Notes under the pieces: model-generated
Told to the model about the DNA's origin: nothing
Database searches by the model: none
Seen by the model: the letters and a program-made list of their open reading frames with translations, nothing else
Assembly (NCBI GenBank): GCA_036392795.1
Contig: DASVXH010000047.1
Location: 1 to 20,988, forward strand
Source: JARIHD01 sp036392795
GTDB taxonomy: Bacteria; Patescibacteriota; Saccharimonadia; Saccharimonadales; UBA4665
Length of the DNA stretch: 20,988 nt
Direction: 5' to 3'
Shown here: positions 1 to 6,922 of the stretch, piece by piece
Layout of the letters: each line of letters opens with the position of its first letter
How positions within the stretch are numbered: the stretch's first letter is position 1
Position numbers and translations under genes: made by a program

Positions 1-379
1 GCTCAGCACGAGTTTTTGCCTTTTCTTCGGCTTCGGCGACCATTTCGGTCGCTTCTTTGTGCGAACGGGCGATGACTTCATCGGCTTGCTTACGGGCATC
101 AGCCAACATGCCCGCCACCTTCGCCTCAGCCGTGGTCAACGCTTCGGCGGCCTCTTTGGCTTCTTTTTGACCGGCCTCGATCTGATCGCGGCGCTGGTCA
201 ATTGCCTTTATAAGGGCAGGGTACACAAACTTGGCGAGCAGTGCTACCAAGATCAAGAAAGCAATTGCTTGCTCGATCAGGAGCTTACCGTCAATGCCAA
301 GAGCCTGCAGCAAACCAGGCGACGCCGTTTCGGCGTGCTCAGCAGCGGCAGTACTAGCAACAATTAATGCATCAAACAT
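1..379 (-). CDS. atpF: ATP synthase F0 subunit b (partial, C-terminus beyond window)
   Basis: This is the N-terminal 126 codons of the b subunit, which forms the peripheral stalk that holds F1 against the membrane sector. The translation starts MFDALIVAS. It has one hydrophobic segment at about residues 35-54 (LIEQAIAFLILVALLAKFVY), then a basic turn (KAIDQRRDQIEAG) and a long Ala/Glu/Lys-rich coiled-coil helix, which is the classic b-subunit plan. The reading frame is open at the left edge, so the C-terminal part is outside the window. It is the fourth gene of the minus-strand series atpZ-atpB-atpE-atpF and lies 21 nt after atpE. The ATG at 379 is preceded by AGGGA ten bases upstream, inside a small hairpin. 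The identification is confident from topology and gene order. Confidence 0.93.
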   Translation of the reverse strand, partial: MFDALIVASTAAAEHAETASPGLLQALGIDGKLLIEQAIAFLILVALLAKFVYPALIKAIDQRRDQIEAGQKEAKEAAEALTTAEAKVAGMLADARKQADEVIARSHKEATEMVAEAEEKAKTRAE

Positions 380-380
380 C

Positions 381-394
381 AGGGAACTGTCCCT
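381..394 (-). promoter_or_regulatory. hairpin enclosing the atpF ribosome binding site
   Basis: Read on the mRNA strand the sequence is AGGGA-CAGT-TCCCT, a perfect 5-bp stem with a 4-nt loop. The 5' arm is the only Shine-Dalgarno-like sequence for atpF, and the 3' arm ends one base before the ATG. Folding would hide the ribosome site. A role in lowering b-subunit translation relative to the c subunit is inference. Confidence 0.4.
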
Positions 395-400
395 TCGTTA

Positions 401-616
401 TTACTTCAAGAATTTAATGATAAGGGCAACAACCAAACCGATGATGGCGAGGGCGTCCACGAAGGCCATGGCCAAAATCATCAGGGTTCGGATTTTACCG
501 ATTGCTTCAGGGTTGCGGCCAGCTGCTTGCATAGCACCAAAACCAACCAAACCAAGGCCGATACCACAAAGACCGGCACCGATAGCATAGGTCAAACCAA
601 ATGCGAGACTATCCAT
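401..616 (-). CDS. atpE: ATP synthase F0 subunit c
   Basis: This is the 71-aa proteolipid that forms the rotating c-ring. Two hydrophobic helices are visible. Helix 1 has the glycine repeat GAGLCGIGLG (residues 13-22), needed for tight ring packing. The polar loop is R34-N35-P36, where many homologues have RQP. Helix 2 carries the ion-binding carboxylate Asp54 in AFVDALAIIG. It is Asp, as in E. coli, rather than the more common Glu. The residues after it are Ala-Leu rather than Ser/Thr, and no sodium-ligand pattern is seen, so proton coupling is the simpler reading. The start at 616 follows a strong AAGGAG ribosome site with a 9-nt spacer, which fits the high copy number of c. It lies 50 nt downstream of atpB. 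Confidence 0.97.
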   Translation of the reverse strand: MDSLAFGLTYAIGAGLCGIGLGLVGFGAMQAAGRNPEAIGKIRTLMILAMAFVDALAIIGLVVALIIKFLK

Positions 617-666
617 TATTTTTCACTCCTTTATTTACTTCTTTAAAATTTAAACTATTGATCTCT

Positions 667-1500
667 TTACGCCTGTTCCTTGGCGGGCCTGGGCCTGGAC
701 TTAGCAGGCTTGGCGGGCGAATGTTCGTCGCCGTGGCCATGATCCTCGTCCGGGTTTGGCATACCCAATGAAATAAACACAATAGTTAACATAAAGAATA
801 CATAAGCCTGAACAGCGCCCACAAAGAGCTCCAAGCCATAAAATACCGGCAGCGCCAGCGGTGCGGCGTAAGATGTCAGGAAGGCAATAACCGCCAGAAG
901 CACCTCACCACCAAACACATTACCAAAAATACGAAGCGACAAGGCCGCGGTGCGCGAAAACTCGGCAATGAATTCCAGAAGGCCGATGAAAAAATGAAGA
1001 GGGTCTTTGAACGGGTTCATGAAATAGCGTCCGGCGCTCTTGAAAAATCCCATACGTTTGACAGCCCACGCCTGCGCCGTAACGATAGAGATGATCGCCA
1101 GGGCCAAAGTCGTATTCAGGTCGGCAGCCACGCCGCGCAGCAGTGGTGCACCGTCCCAAGTGATTGGACCGACGACAGGCAACAACCCCAGCCAGTTATT
1201 GATCATAAAAAACAACATGAGGGTTACGGCCAGCGGCAACACTTTTTTGGCCACCGATTTGTCACCAATAACTTCAACAGTGGTGTCGTACAGGTTCTCG
1301 AACAGCCACATAACGGCGTGCATGCCACGACTGCGGCTACCACGCTTAACAGCCCGAACGGTCGCCATCAAAATCCAGATCAATATAATAGAACCGACCG
1401 CACCTAAAATCTGCGCATTAGTAATAGCAATCGGCCCTAAATGAAAAATAGTTTCCGGGGCGATGCTAATGTGAGGACCAGCGGCTGCGAATATATTCAT
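667..1500 (-). CDS. atpB: ATP synthase F0 subunit a
   Basis: This 277-aa membrane protein forms the two ion half-channels beside the c-ring. The essential arginine is Arg190 in RTAALSLRIFGN, and the conserved helix QAYVFFMLTIVF carries Gln231. The motif NNWLGLLP (about 101-108) is also typical of the family. Hydrophobic segments fall near 33-50, 86-109, 128-146, 168-190, 195-218 and 222-246. The C-terminal tail after residue 250 is unusual: it is hydrophilic, first His/Asp-rich (DEDHGHGDEH), then Pro/Lys-rich. The ATG is 2 nt after the atpZ stop, which suggests translational coupling. Its only ribosome-site-like sequence, AGGAT, lies inside the end of atpZ. Confidence 0.97.
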   Translation of the reverse strand: MNIFAAAGPHISIAPETIFHLGPIAITNAQILGAVGSIILIWILMATVRAVKRGSRSRGMHAVMWLFENLYDTTVEVIGDKSVAKKVLPLAVTLMLFFMINNWLGLLPVVGPITWDGAPLLRGVAADLNTTLALAIISIVTAQAWAVKRMGFFKSAGRYFMNPFKDPLHFFIGLLEFIAEFSRTAALSLRIFGNVFGGEVLLAVIAFLTSYAAPLALPVFYGLELFVGAVQAYVFFMLTIVFISLGMPNPDEDHGHGDEHSPAKPAKSRPRPAKEQA

Positions 1501-1502
1501 AA

Positions 1503-1772
1503 TTATGCGTTTTTATCCTGTTTATTGGCGGCTTCCAGCTGTTTTTTAAGCAGCATACCTGCAAATATAAATCCGATGACCATACCGAGCAGTGTCAACC
1601 AGGGCATGGAACCGAACCGCTTGTCGGCCACAATACCTAATACAGCAAAAATTACCACAGGCACAGCGATCCGCCAAGTTGTATCCAGAAAATCAAGCGC
1701 CAGCGAGCCCAAACTAAAGCGGTCATTTCCACTAGTAGATTTAGTCGTCGGGTGGGCGGCGGCTTTCTTCAT
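1503..1772 (-). CDS. atpZ: AtpZ/AtpI-family ATP synthase accessory protein
   Basis: This is an 89-aa protein with a polar N-terminus of about 35 residues, two hydrophobic segments (about 35-50 and 56-75) separated by DKRFGSMPW, and a short basic C-terminus. That is the layout of the AtpI/AtpZ (ATPase_gene1) family that precedes atpB in many bacteria. Members assist c-ring assembly or Mg2+ entry; which of these applies here cannot be read from sequence. It is the first gene of the operon, directly before atpB, and has its own good promoter. The start has no Shine-Dalgarno sequence and is predicted to be leaderless. The symbol is assigned by position and topology, and atpI would be an equally fair name. 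Confidence 0.82.
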   Translation of the reverse strand: MKKAAAHPTTKSTSGNDRFSLGSLALDFLDTTWRIAVPVVIFAVLGIVADKRFGSMPWLTLLGMVIGFIFAGMLLKKQLEAANKQDKNA

Positions 1773-1781
1773 TTCTTATAT

Positions 1782-1810
1782 ACTATAACAAACAGAGGTG
1801 GCAAGCGCAA
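1782..1810 (-). promoter_or_regulatory. promoter of the ATP synthase operon
   Basis: On the minus strand this reads TTGCGC, a 17-bp spacer, then TATAGT. Nine bases separate the -10 box from the atpZ ATG at 1772. The transcript would therefore begin about 2-3 nt before the start codon, giving a leaderless message. There is no Shine-Dalgarno sequence between the box and the ATG. Confidence 0.65.
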
Positions 1811-1818
1811 TGCTTTTC

Positions 1819-2652
1819 TTAGGCGCATACCTGTTTAGCGACCATTTTGCGGACCACCCAATACAACATTCGATCACGAAGCGGTTGACTCTCTGCAATA
1901 ACCTTGTACTCATCGGGCAAGAACGTTTCGGAATGGTGCCATGACCAGACACTGCCCAATTGCTTTAGATGGGCCTTGGCCAATCCGCCCGCAGTATGAT
2001 CGCGCATGCTAGAAAAGAGAAGATTAAAAGCTCCGGAACCGGTTTGCTGACCTCTTAATACGGCTTCGCGAAAAAGACTTTGGTGTGATGGTCTTGGATG
2101 CCCTAAAGATCCACCTTTATTTGTTTGCATCGCATCGACGGTAAGAAATTCCCGCATGAAACGCACCGCATCCACCCATTCTTGTTTCAAATTGTCAATC
2201 TCGCCCCATACGCCAAGCAGATCACGAAACGTTATATCGTCTTCTGCACGTATCAAAAAGTGGTGCAAAGGAGGCGTCTTATCAAGCTGCTCCTGGGAGG
2301 GAAGATTGGCATTACAGGTGCGCCATGCCTCATCAATATAATGCTCTCTGCCTATTCGCAAAACATCGTCGCCATCCACCCGCGCCAGGCGATCAGCGCC
2401 CTCTTCTCGAAAGAAATCAGCGACCTGTTCGCGCACCTCTGGATAGTGGGACTTTTCGTGAGGCAACCAAAAATAGACCTCCTGGGCCGCCGTTTCACCA
2501 AACTGGCGGGTCAACGATTTATCATGTTGGCCAAAATAGTACCCCAGATATGTCGCCCGGACCAAATCTACACCCAGCGGATGCATGCCCTCGGCTACCT
2601 GGCCGATGAATTCTGTTTGTGGGAAATAAGTAGGAAGTTCTGCCTGTGACAT
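1819..2652 (-). CDS. unknown soluble protein, 277 aa
   Basis: I do not recognise the family. The protein has no signal peptide or membrane segment and is rich in His, Asp, Glu and aromatic residues. The sequence HEKSH at residues 65-69 formally matches HExxH, but a Pro precedes it and no third metal ligand is evident, so a protease call is not justified. Other clusters that might be conserved are LHHFLIRAEDDI, LLGVWGEIDNLKQEW and GSVWSWHHSETF. I chose the ATG at 2652 over the in-frame TTG at 2688, because that TTG is the first three bases of a consensus -35 box (TTGACA) and so lies upstream of the transcription start. The gene follows the atp operon's orientation but is transcribed separately. 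It is divergent from glutaredoxin. Confidence 0.8.
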   Translation of the reverse strand: MSQAELPTYFPQTEFIGQVAEGMHPLGVDLVRATYLGYYFGQHDKSLTRQFGETAAQEVYFWLPHEKSHYPEVREQVADFFREEGADRLARVDGDDVLRIGREHYIDEAWRTCNANLPSQEQLDKTPPLHHFLIRAEDDITFRDLLGVWGEIDNLKQEWVDAVRFMREFLTVDAMQTNKGGSLGHPRPSHQSLFREAVLRGQQTGSGAFNLLFSSMRDHTAGGLAKAHLKQLGSVWSWHHSETFLPDEYKVIAESQPLRDRMLYWVVRKMVAKQVCA

Positions 2653-2659
2653 TGGCTCT

Positions 2660-2688
2660 GTTATACGCGCCGCTGCGACCTTTGTCAA
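2660..2688 (-). promoter_or_regulatory. promoter of the 277-aa unknown gene
   Basis: On the minus strand this reads TTGACA, a 17-bp spacer, then TATAAC, close to the sigma-70 consensus. Seven bases separate the -10 box from the ATG at 2652, so the message should be leaderless. Its -35 box lies 5 nt from the -10 region of the plus-strand glutaredoxin promoter, so the two divergent promoters overlap. Confidence 0.75.
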
Positions 2689-2692
2689 AAGC

Positions 2693-2701
2693 TGCTATAC
2701 T
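2693..2701 (+). promoter_or_regulatory. extended -10 promoter of the glutaredoxin gene
   Basis: The sequence is TGCTATACT, an extended -10 element (TGn followed by TATACT). The ATG follows 9 nt later, so transcription would begin about 3 nt before it. No good -35 box is visible at the right distance. Confidence 0.6.
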
Positions 2702-2710
2702 AAAGATATT

Positions 2711-2962
2711 ATGATTGATGCAAAAATAACCGTTTATAGCGCTGACTGGTGTGCATTTTGTCATGCCGCCAAAGATTATTTTGACAAGCTGGGCGTGAAA
2801 TACCAGGAAAAAAACGTCGAAGAGCAGCAAGAATACGCCCAGGAAGCCGTTAAAAAATCCGGTCAAATGGGTATTCCGGTTATTGATATTGACGGTGCGA
2901 TTATTGTGGGCTTTGATCGGCCGCGCATCGACAACGTTCTCAAAGAAAAAAAGCTTGTATAA
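2711..2962 (+). CDS. glutaredoxin-like thiol oxidoreductase
   Basis: This 83-aa protein has the complete small glutaredoxin/NrdH fold signature. Strand 1 is KITVYS, followed by the active site W13-C14-A15-F16-C17 at the start of a helix. The cis-proline loop is GIPVIDIDG with Pro56, and the ending is GFDRPRIDNVL. Such proteins reduce disulfides or supply electrons to ribonucleotide reductase. The dithiol site is CAFC rather than the usual CPYC or CPFC; the missing proline should shift the redox potential, but the direction cannot be predicted here. It is a single gene with its own promoter, no Shine-Dalgarno sequence and a leaderless start. No thioredoxin reductase or ribonucleotide reductase is nearby to name its partner. 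Confidence 0.9.
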   Translation: MIDAKITVYSADWCAFCHAAKDYFDKLGVKYQEKNVEEQQEYAQEAVKKSGQMGIPVIDIDGAIIVGFDRPRIDNVLKEKKLV

Positions 2963-2979
2963 TTTTGTTCGGCAAATAA

Positions 2980-3009
2980 TTGTCAAAATAGGGCAGCGTG
3001 TTCTACAAT
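2980..3009 (+). promoter_or_regulatory. promoter of the 171-aa unknown gene
   Basis: The sequence is TTGTCA, an 18-bp spacer, then TACAAT. The predicted start is near 3016, which gives a leader of about 27 nt containing the AAGGAG ribosome site at 3033-3038. Confidence 0.6.
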
Positions 3010-3042
3010 GCCGGCGTCTACCCCTCTAATTAAAGGAGTAAT

Positions 3043-3558
3043 ATGACCGCAGAACAAGTATCGCCACATATACCGAGCGCTATAGCGGCCGACATTTTCG
3101 TTGAAAGTTACCTTCGAAAACGCCGCCAAGCCGAAGAAAGATCTATCAGTGCCGCAAATGCTGATGTGCGACATTCAAAACGATATGATGTTCCGCCCCG
3201 AAGCAGCCGCGTAGAAACGCCAAAAAGCCGCACACCTTTGCTTACCGAACTAGTCGGTGACAATTACGAACAACAGGCACATCTTCCGCTTTTTATTAGT
3301 GCCATTCTACTGGGAAGTACACACCGCAGGGAGGGCGTCCCCCTAAGCGATCCCTTAGACGCTACCGCTGTTCGCAGATGCGACTATTTGGCCGGGACTA
3401 TCGCTGATCTGCAGCCCAACACCTTAGGCTTTGTGGTCGGCCAGTCTGAACTGCTATTTGCTCAGGAGTTGGTAGATAATTTAGAGGCAAAAGACAGTGC
3501 CGCCGGACCAATCGCCGCCCTTGCACGACTCGCCCTTGAAACGGCTTTTATGAAATAA
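3043..3558 (+). CDS. unknown protein, 171 aa
   Basis: I do not recognise the family. The first 70 residues are polar and basic (LRKRRQAEERS, RYDVPPRSSRVETPKSR), probably disordered. Residues from about 75 look helical and folded, with the segments AHLPLFISAILLGS, CDYLAGTIADL and GPIAALARLALETAF. There is no signal peptide and no clear membrane helix. The start is well supported: ATG follows AAGGAG at 4-nt spacing and a matching promoter lies upstream. The cobO-like gene begins 25 nt after the stop with what looks like its own -10 box, so they need not form an operon. The coding call is good; the function is unknown. Confidence 0.78.
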   Translation: MTAEQVSPHIPSAIAADIFVESYLRKRRQAEERSISAANADVRHSKRYDVPPRSSRVETPKSRTPLLTELVGDNYEQQAHLPLFISAILLGSTHRREGVPLSDPLDATAVRRCDYLAGTIADLQPNTLGFVVGQSELLFAQELVDNLEAKDSAAGPIAALARLALETAFMK

Positions 3559-3583
3559 CCGAATCCTGCCGCATAATAGAGTT

Positions 3584-4153
3584 ATGGCATTTGAAGGTTA
3601 TAAAACCAAAGAGTCGGTAGTAATCGTCTACACCGGCGAAAGCAAGGGCAAAACAAGCGCCGGCCTGGGACTACTCATGCGCGCCCTGGGTAATCGCTGG
3701 AATGTAGCATTTATACAGTTCATTAAATATTGGGGCGTAGGCGAACATGTGTTTATTCGCGACATTCAACCCTTATTCGACGACCAGCTGTATTTTTATA
3801 AAGGCGGGAAGGGGTTTTATAAAGCCGGCGATCTTAGCGCCGATTTTGTCTCCGACGAACAGCATAAACAAGCCGCGCTAGAAACCTACAACCAGGCAAA
3901 ACAGGCCGCAGAAAGCGGCAAATATCAGCTGGTTATTTGCGACGAAATCAATAACGCCGTTCATGACGGCCTGCTTACCGTCCAACAGTTACGCCATCTT
4001 ATCGAATCACGCGCACCCGGTACCAGCTTGTGCCTTACCGGCCGCAACTTTCCTGACGAGCTATTCCCACTCGCCGACATCGCTACCAATATGACAAAAC
4101 TAAAACACCATTTTGACGACAATTTTTTGGCCAATAAAGGTATCGATTTTTAG
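3584..4153 (+). CDS. corrinoid adenosyltransferase, CobA/CobO/BtuR family
   Basis: This 189-aa protein belongs to the family that transfers the adenosyl group of ATP to the cobalt of a corrinoid. The phosphate loop is at residues 18-25, GESKGKTS, followed by AGLGLLMRALG. This matches the family pattern GNGKGKTT with Ser at positions 20 and 25. The Walker-B-like segment is LVICDEI with Asp120-Glu121, and TGRNFPDEL replaces the family's TGR motif. The length is normal. No other cobalamin gene is in the window, so a salvage role, or adenosylation of an imported corrinoid, is the sensible reading. A -10-like CATAAT at 3572-3577 lies 6 nt before the ATG and no Shine-Dalgarno sequence is visible, so the start is probably leaderless. 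Confidence 0.85.
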   Translation: MAFEGYKTKESVVIVYTGESKGKTSAGLGLLMRALGNRWNVAFIQFIKYWGVGEHVFIRDIQPLFDDQLYFYKGGKGFYKAGDLSADFVSDEQHKQAALETYNQAKQAAESGKYQLVICDEINNAVHDGLLTVQQLRHLIESRAPGTSLCLTGRNFPDELFPLADIATNMTKLKHHFDDNFLANKGIDF

Positions 4154-4168
4154 CAGAGTAGACAAAAC

Positions 4169-4196
4169 TTGATTGACGCGGAGACTATGTTACTAT
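4169..4196 (+). promoter_or_regulatory. promoter of the 580-aa unknown gene
   Basis: The sequence is TTGATT, a 16-bp spacer, then TACTAT preceded by TGT, giving an extended -10. The predicted start is near 4203. This leaves a leader of about 33 nt containing AAGGAA at 4225-4230 before the ATG at 4236. Confidence 0.55.
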
Positions 4197-4235
4197 ATCT
4201 CCTTATCATCTACCTGTAAGATACAAGGAAACTCC

Positions 4236-5978
4236 ATGACCCACAACTACGGGGAGGGCTCACTTCCGCCCAGCAATAACCCCGATATTTATAGCCAAAC
4301 TAATCAAGATCCCACAGATATCATTCCACGACAGACGGCCGGAGTGTTGGGCTCTGAAGTATGGATAGACCCTGTCGATTTGGTAAGAATGACAGGAGTA
4401 GATACCGAAGTAGAGACGATGGAAGCCGAGACCCTTTCGCCGGAAGAGCGCGTCGAAGAATGGCTACAATCAGTCGCCGATAGGTTTGCTGCCACTCAAA
4501 GAGAATGGCGTAACGCGCAGAGACTGCAGAGCATCATGCGAGGGGACAAATACGACCCTATGAGCCTTCTAATCAATGCCTTTCCGCGTCATCAGCGACG
4601 CGACAAAACCATGCGGGGTCTGTTCAAGGGCGGCACTGGCGGCCTGCTCAACACCATTCGCGACACTGCCTTTAAAACTTCAGACCACCTAGATAGACAT
4701 CTAGAGGACAGGCACAAAAACGAGTTCCCGGATGAGGATGCAAAATTACTGTCCTTTATTGATCATTTGCAAGATTCAAAGTTTATAAGTGGTATCCGGA
4801 ATCAAGAAAAACAGTACGAAGAGGGCGGCGAGGATCCAGATCAAGGAGGCGAACTGGTTATAGATCTATTCAGTTCGCTGGCAACGGCCGATTTTATGGA
4901 CGCCCTGGACTACGAGCGGACCGAACGTTTTTTGAAAGACGATAGCATCGTTCGTCCACTGATCGACCGTCTTACAGAAATTGCGGCTGACCCGGATCAG
5001 AGTGAATTTCCCGGCTTACTGGAATCAATCGCCATACACAACCTCAAAGTTCCGCCTGAAGACAACCTATTTCACCAAGCATTCAAAAGGGTGGGCTCCG
5101 ACTCTGCAGAGTATATCAACGACTTCGTCAATTCCTATATAATCGAAGGCAAGCAACCCCAAGGCAAGCAACTATCACATCAGATGAGCGTCGCACGTAG
5201 CCTAATGCCCCTATTCTTTGAGATGAACGAGGCGGATGGGCAGTGGCGAACCGACCTTGCAGAGAATTTCATTCGCCAAAGGGACAAGTGGCCGGCCTGG
5301 CTAGAAAAAGAACTAAAGACCTACACCACTTATCGCTCCAACCGGGAATGGGACAAGTTCGAAAAACTCGTTGAACCCTACGACCATGAACCACGCCGCC
5401 GCAGGCTCAAATCCAACGAAAACACCGCTCGACGATACAAGGAAGATGACCTTAAAGATCTGGCAAACCTCGAAGAGATTGAAAAGGCAGCACAAAAGGC
5501 CCTCAAAGCACGGCAGCCTGAGGAGGAAGTCAGACCGCCGATTACCAACTTTGCAATATTAAAAAGGATTGGCGCTGCAAAGTCACATACCTACACCCAA
5601 GAGGTCGTGGACGATCTGGAGTCAGTTCTGGCGCATGACGTCGTTACGAATTATACAGACAAAAAGCATCACGGAAATGCACAGATCGCCGCCAAGATTC
5701 GCGAGGCGTTCGACATGCTCGTGACAAACCCATACGACAGAAATCACACGCGGGCACATACCGATGCCTTTTTCCAACTTTCCGAAAGGGAAGGTCAACT
5801 GCGCCTTCGCAGGTTTAGTCTGCAAAAAATGCCTGGCGTTCCGCGCAGCTCAATTCTTTACGATACCCGTATTTACTACGCGGTAGTAAAAGAAAATGGT
5901 CAGGAAAAGTTGTTAGTATTTGGCGTAGGCCATAAAAACAATACCGCTAAAATCGGTATAGGCATGCCTCAGCTCTAG
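4236..5978 (+). CDS. large unknown charged protein, possible RelE-like C-terminus
   Basis: This 580-aa soluble protein belongs to no family I recognise. The first ~45 residues are polar and Asn/Pro-rich. The middle is helical and highly charged, with probable coiled coil around the stretch DDLKDLANLEEIEKAAQKAL. The last 80 residues look like a compact alpha/beta unit: LRLRRFSLQKM, then RIYYAVV, then LLVFGVGHKNN. This resembles the final strands of RelE/ParE-type proteins, which typically end in a yRi-Y strand and a vgHr strand. That likeness is by eye only. I chose the ATG at 4236 because it has an AAGGAA ribosome site. The upstream in-frame TTG at 4173 lies within the promoter. The stop is 3 nt from the stop of the convergent glycosyltransferase. 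Confidence 0.8.
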   Translation: MTHNYGEGSLPPSNNPDIYSQTNQDPTDIIPRQTAGVLGSEVWIDPVDLVRMTGVDTEVETMEAETLSPEERVEEWLQSVADRFAATQREWRNAQRLQSIMRGDKYDPMSLLINAFPRHQRRDKTMRGLFKGGTGGLLNTIRDTAFKTSDHLDRHLEDRHKNEFPDEDAKLLSFIDHLQDSKFISGIRNQEKQYEEGGEDPDQGGELVIDLFSSLATADFMDALDYERTERFLKDDSIVRPLIDRLTEIAADPDQSEFPGLLESIAIHNLKVPPEDNLFHQAFKRVGSDSAEYINDFVNSYIIEGKQPQGKQLSHQMSVARSLMPLFFEMNEADGQWRTDLAENFIRQRDKWPAWLEKELKTYTTYRSNREWDKFEKLVEPYDHEPRRRRLKSNENTARRYKEDDLKDLANLEEIEKAAQKALKARQPEEEVRPPITNFAILKRIGAAKSHTYTQEVVDDLESVLAHDVVTNYTDKKHHGNAQIAAKIREAFDMLVTNPYDRNHTRAHTDAFFQLSEREGQLRLRRFSLQKMPGVPRSSILYDTRIYYAVVKENGQEKLLVFGVGHKNNTAKIGIGMPQL

Positions 5979-5981
5979 ATG

Positions 5982-6863
5982 CTAATCAATAACCGACGAT
6001 TCTTCTGAAGCCGCCAGCTCCTTGGAATCCTGCCGGTCCCCAGCATCGGACCTAGCCGTTTTTTTAGAGCCCGCTCCGGATAGTTTTTCGGCCGCCACCA
6101 GCACTAACGCCGCACAGTACAGCACCGCCGCGCCAAAAAACCATGCCACTGGCCACAGCCGGTTACCATGAATACGCAGCGCCCGCGGCCACCAATTCAA
6201 GTAGTCCCATAATTCGTGGCGATCACTGTGCACACGGCGTAATTCGGCATGCACTTGTGTTTGAACATCGGTATCGTAATAGATAATAAAATCCTTGTCG
6301 GCCAGGTGCATAGCCAGGTCCAAATCTTCATGCACATCATTGCGCAGGCACACGTCTTCGCGCACCGACCACCATAGCAGTCGCGGCAGCGCCATATTTG
6401 ACCCCCACAACGAATAATGTCCCAGCAATAATTTATTGAGATCAAAGGCAAATAAACTAAAAGCCCAACTAACCAGCCGGGGCATACGCACATTGTAAAA
6501 ATAGCCAGCGCCAGTCCACGCCGTCAGCCGATTGCGTTCGTTGGCATAGAATTGCTGAATAGACCGTACCCAATCACGGGGCAGCACAATATCGGCATCG
6601 ATCCGGCCGATAATATCACCGCTAGCAGCGTCAAAGCCTGCGTTACGAGCGAATACCCGCCCCTGACGCAGCTCTTTAACTACCTTCACAAAATCATATT
6701 CCTTAGCGATGGCTGCTGTTTTATCTGTTGAGTTATTATCGGCCACGATCACTTCATAGACGGGCACTATCTGGGCAGCAATGGCGTCCAGACAGGCGCG
6801 CAGATGGCGCTCTTCGTTGTGGGCTGGTATAACTATACTAACGCGCAAGCGCGGATTATCCAT
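5982..6863 (-). CDS. family 2 glycosyltransferase with C-terminal membrane segment
   Basis: This 293-aa GT-A fold enzyme should transfer a sugar from a nucleotide donor. The fold begins with VSIVIPAHNEE (8-18), then VIVADNNSTDKT with Asp42. The metal-binding DAD is at residues 89-91 in GRIDADIVLP. The acceptor-side motif HEDLDLAMHL has Glu179 and Asp180. Residues ~236-257 form a single hydrophobic segment (WFFGAAVLYCAALVLVAA), followed by a charged, Ser/Ala-rich tail, so the enzyme is probably bound to the inner face of the membrane. It is divergent from the glycosidase-like gene at 6923, which suggests a shared cell-envelope glycan. AAGG lies 12 nt before the ATG, a long but possible ribosome-site spacing. 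Confidence 0.93.
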   Translation of the reverse strand: MDNPRLRVSIVIPAHNEERHLRACLDAIAAQIVPVYEVIVADNNSTDKTAAIAKEYDFVKVVKELRQGRVFARNAGFDAASGDIIGRIDADIVLPRDWVRSIQQFYANERNRLTAWTGAGYFYNVRMPRLVSWAFSLFAFDLNKLLLGHYSLWGSNMALPRLLWWSVREDVCLRNDVHEDLDLAMHLADKDFIIYYDTDVQTQVHAELRRVHSDRHELWDYLNWWPRALRIHGNRLWPVAWFFGAAVLYCAALVLVAAEKLSGAGSKKTARSDAGDRQDSKELAASEESSVID

Positions 6864-6893
6864 ATAACTAGTCTACCTTACGGTTACCCTGAT

Positions 6894-6902
6894 ACTATAG
6901 CA
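6894..6902 (-). promoter_or_regulatory. extended -10 promoter of the GT2 gene
   Basis: The minus strand reads TGCTATAGT, an extended -10 box. The predicted transcription start near 6887 leaves a leader of about 23 nt. No convincing -35 box is seen. Confidence 0.5.
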
Positions 6903-6922
6903 ATAGGATACTGCATACTACC

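Noticed and set aside
59..367. Open frame antisense to atpF
   Set aside because: It lies over the clear b-subunit coding sequence on the other strand, has no ribosome site, and its product has no recognisable features.
994..1444. Two overlapping plus-strand frames of 134-137 codons
   Set aside because: Both are antisense to atpB, whose translation carries all the family motifs. They have no start signals.
2446..2460. HExxH metalloprotease motif in the 277-aa protein
   Set aside because: A Pro comes directly before it, no third ligand motif follows, and the rest of the protein does not resemble a metallopeptidase. A chance match is likely.
2522..2986. 154-codon minus-strand frame over the glutaredoxin gene
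   Set aside because: It overlaps glutaredoxin, the divergent promoter pair and the start of the 277-aa gene, and has no promoter or ribosome site of its own.
4173..4235. 21-residue N-terminal extension of the 580-aa protein from a TTG start
   Set aside because: It overlaps the predicted promoter, while the ATG at 4236 has an AAGGAA ribosome site.
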